From Paracoccaceae bacterium (lineage in GTDB: Bacteria > Pseudomonadota > Alphaproteobacteria > Rhodobacterales > Rhodobacteraceae): a stretch of DNA of 7,235 nt. Positions 6,851 to 7,235 of this stretch are shown here, piece after piece. The stretch spans positions 1 to 7,235 of the forward strand of contig JAGLUD010000406.1 in NCBI GenBank assembly GCA_023134935.1. The letters run 5' to 3'. The position numbers were made by a program, and so were the translations under genes. Positions within the stretch are counted from its first letter, which is position 1. The number at the start of each line of letters is the position of its first letter. The notes below the pieces were generated by a model. That model saw only the letters and a program-made list of their open reading frames with translations. It did no database searches and was not told the DNA's origin.

Positions 6851-7195
6851 ATGCGAGACACCAAAGATATGCTGCGCCGCACTATGCCCAATTACAGGCA
6901 CTTGGCTGTTGGGGCAATGTTGTTGCTTTCAACTTCGGCCTGCGGGTGGGATGCCACCCTGAACGGGCACGATTTCTCGCCGTCCGATTATGCCACGCAG
7001 CGCGGGTTTCCAGATTTATTGCCCGCCTCTGCCTTCCGCATTTCGGATTACGAGGTCCCCGACCCGTCAAACCTAGTCGCCCGTTTCGCCATACTGAAAC
7101 GTAAAATAGTGGCCCTGCGCGGACCCGTGCTATCATCAAGCGATCGCACCCGCCTCGAAGCCGCCCTAGAACGCACAGCCTCAACACAAGGATAG
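6851..7195 (+). CDS. Small probable lipoprotein of unknown function
   Basis: The frame encodes 114 residues. After a basic start there is a hydrophobic stretch (about 18-28, LAVGAMLLLST) leading to T-S-A-C at 28-31, a slightly atypical lipobox (Thr instead of Leu at -3) with C31 as the lipidated cysteine. The mature part, about 84 residues, is soluble, has a proline/aspartate-containing middle (SDYEVPDPSNL, 65-75) and ends in a charged, helix-prone segment (79-112). I do not recognise the family. ATG codons at 6851, 6869 and 6884 are all possible starts. None has a strong ribosome binding site; a start at 6869 or 6884 would give a more typical lipoprotein signal. It is divergent from phaC and ends five bases before the next start, so the two plus-strand genes are probably co-transcribed. 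Confidence 0.68.
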   Translation: MRDTKDMLRRTMPNYRHLAVGAMLLLSTSACGWDATLNGHDFSPSDYATQRGFPDLLPASAFRISDYEVPDPSNLVARFAILKRKIVALRGPVLSSSDRTRLEAALERTASTQG

Positions 7196-7200
7196 AATGA

Positions 7201-7235
7201 ATGTCAGATGAATGGGATTGGGAACTGCAACAGAA
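7201..7235 (+). CDS. Start of an unidentified gene (runs off the window end)
   Basis: An ATG at 7201 opens a frame MSDEWDWELQQ that continues to the window edge. AAGGA at 7188-7192 lies eight bases upstream, overlapping the end of the lipoprotein gene, which is good support for a real start. An ATG at 7197 reaches a stop after four codons and is dismissed. Eleven codons are too few to name a product. Close spacing suggests an operon with the preceding lipoprotein gene. Confidence 0.6.
   Translation, partial: MSDEWDWELQQ

Noticed and set aside
6300..6962. 220-codon plus-strand frame crossing the phaC start and promoter gap
   Set aside because: Most of it is antisense to phaC and its end is out of frame with the better-supported lipoprotein; no recognisable domains.

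Overview
The window looks like an ordinary chromosomal segment of an alphaproteobacterium, most likely of the Rhodobacterales (Roseobacter-type). This is inferred from protein style (a GlyA with an alphaproteobacterial N-terminus, a NadK start resembling the short alphaproteobacterial form, a class I PHA synthase, and a periplasmic binding protein fused to an OmpA domain) and from moderate GC content with AT-richer intergenic stretches. No database search was possible, so the placement is tentative. I saw no tRNA, rRNA, CRISPR array, insertion sequence or phage gene.

Layout: (1) Positions 1-89, minus strand, hold the first 29 codons of a probable NAD kinase gene. It is divergent from glyA, and the 284-bp gap between them carries repeated TTTCC/GGAAA elements, one pair overlapping the likely glyA promoter. 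(2) glyA (374-1666, plus) encodes serine hydroxymethyltransferase. (3) A strong bidirectional terminator at 1678-1718 separates glyA from a convergent gene. (4) 1732-3330 (minus) encodes a secreted PstS-like solute-binding protein with a C-terminal OmpA peptidoglycan-binding domain. (5) A 216-bp AT-rich gap follows. (6) A minus-strand pair of a TetR-family regulator (4197-4796) and a glutathione S-transferase-like protein (3547-4200) overlaps by four bases, the second gene starting with TTG. A perfect 14-bp palindrome lies just upstream of the regulator. (7) phaC (4929-6749, minus) encodes a class I polyhydroxyalkanoate synthase. (8) Divergent from phaC are a small probable lipoprotein (6851-7195, plus) and the first codons of a further gene (7201 onward).

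Functionally the window mixes housekeeping (one-carbon metabolism, NADP supply), carbon storage (PhaC), a small regulator/GST operon, and cell-envelope proteins. phaC stands without phaP, phaR or phaZ beside it here. The TetR regulator downstream of it has features reminiscent of acyl-CoA-responsive repressors, so a link between the two is conceivable but unproven. I found no convincing new multi-gene system. The points most worth a second look are the paired inverted repeats between nadK and glyA, the binding-protein/OmpA fusion without transporter genes, and the two palindromes between phaC and the TetR gene.
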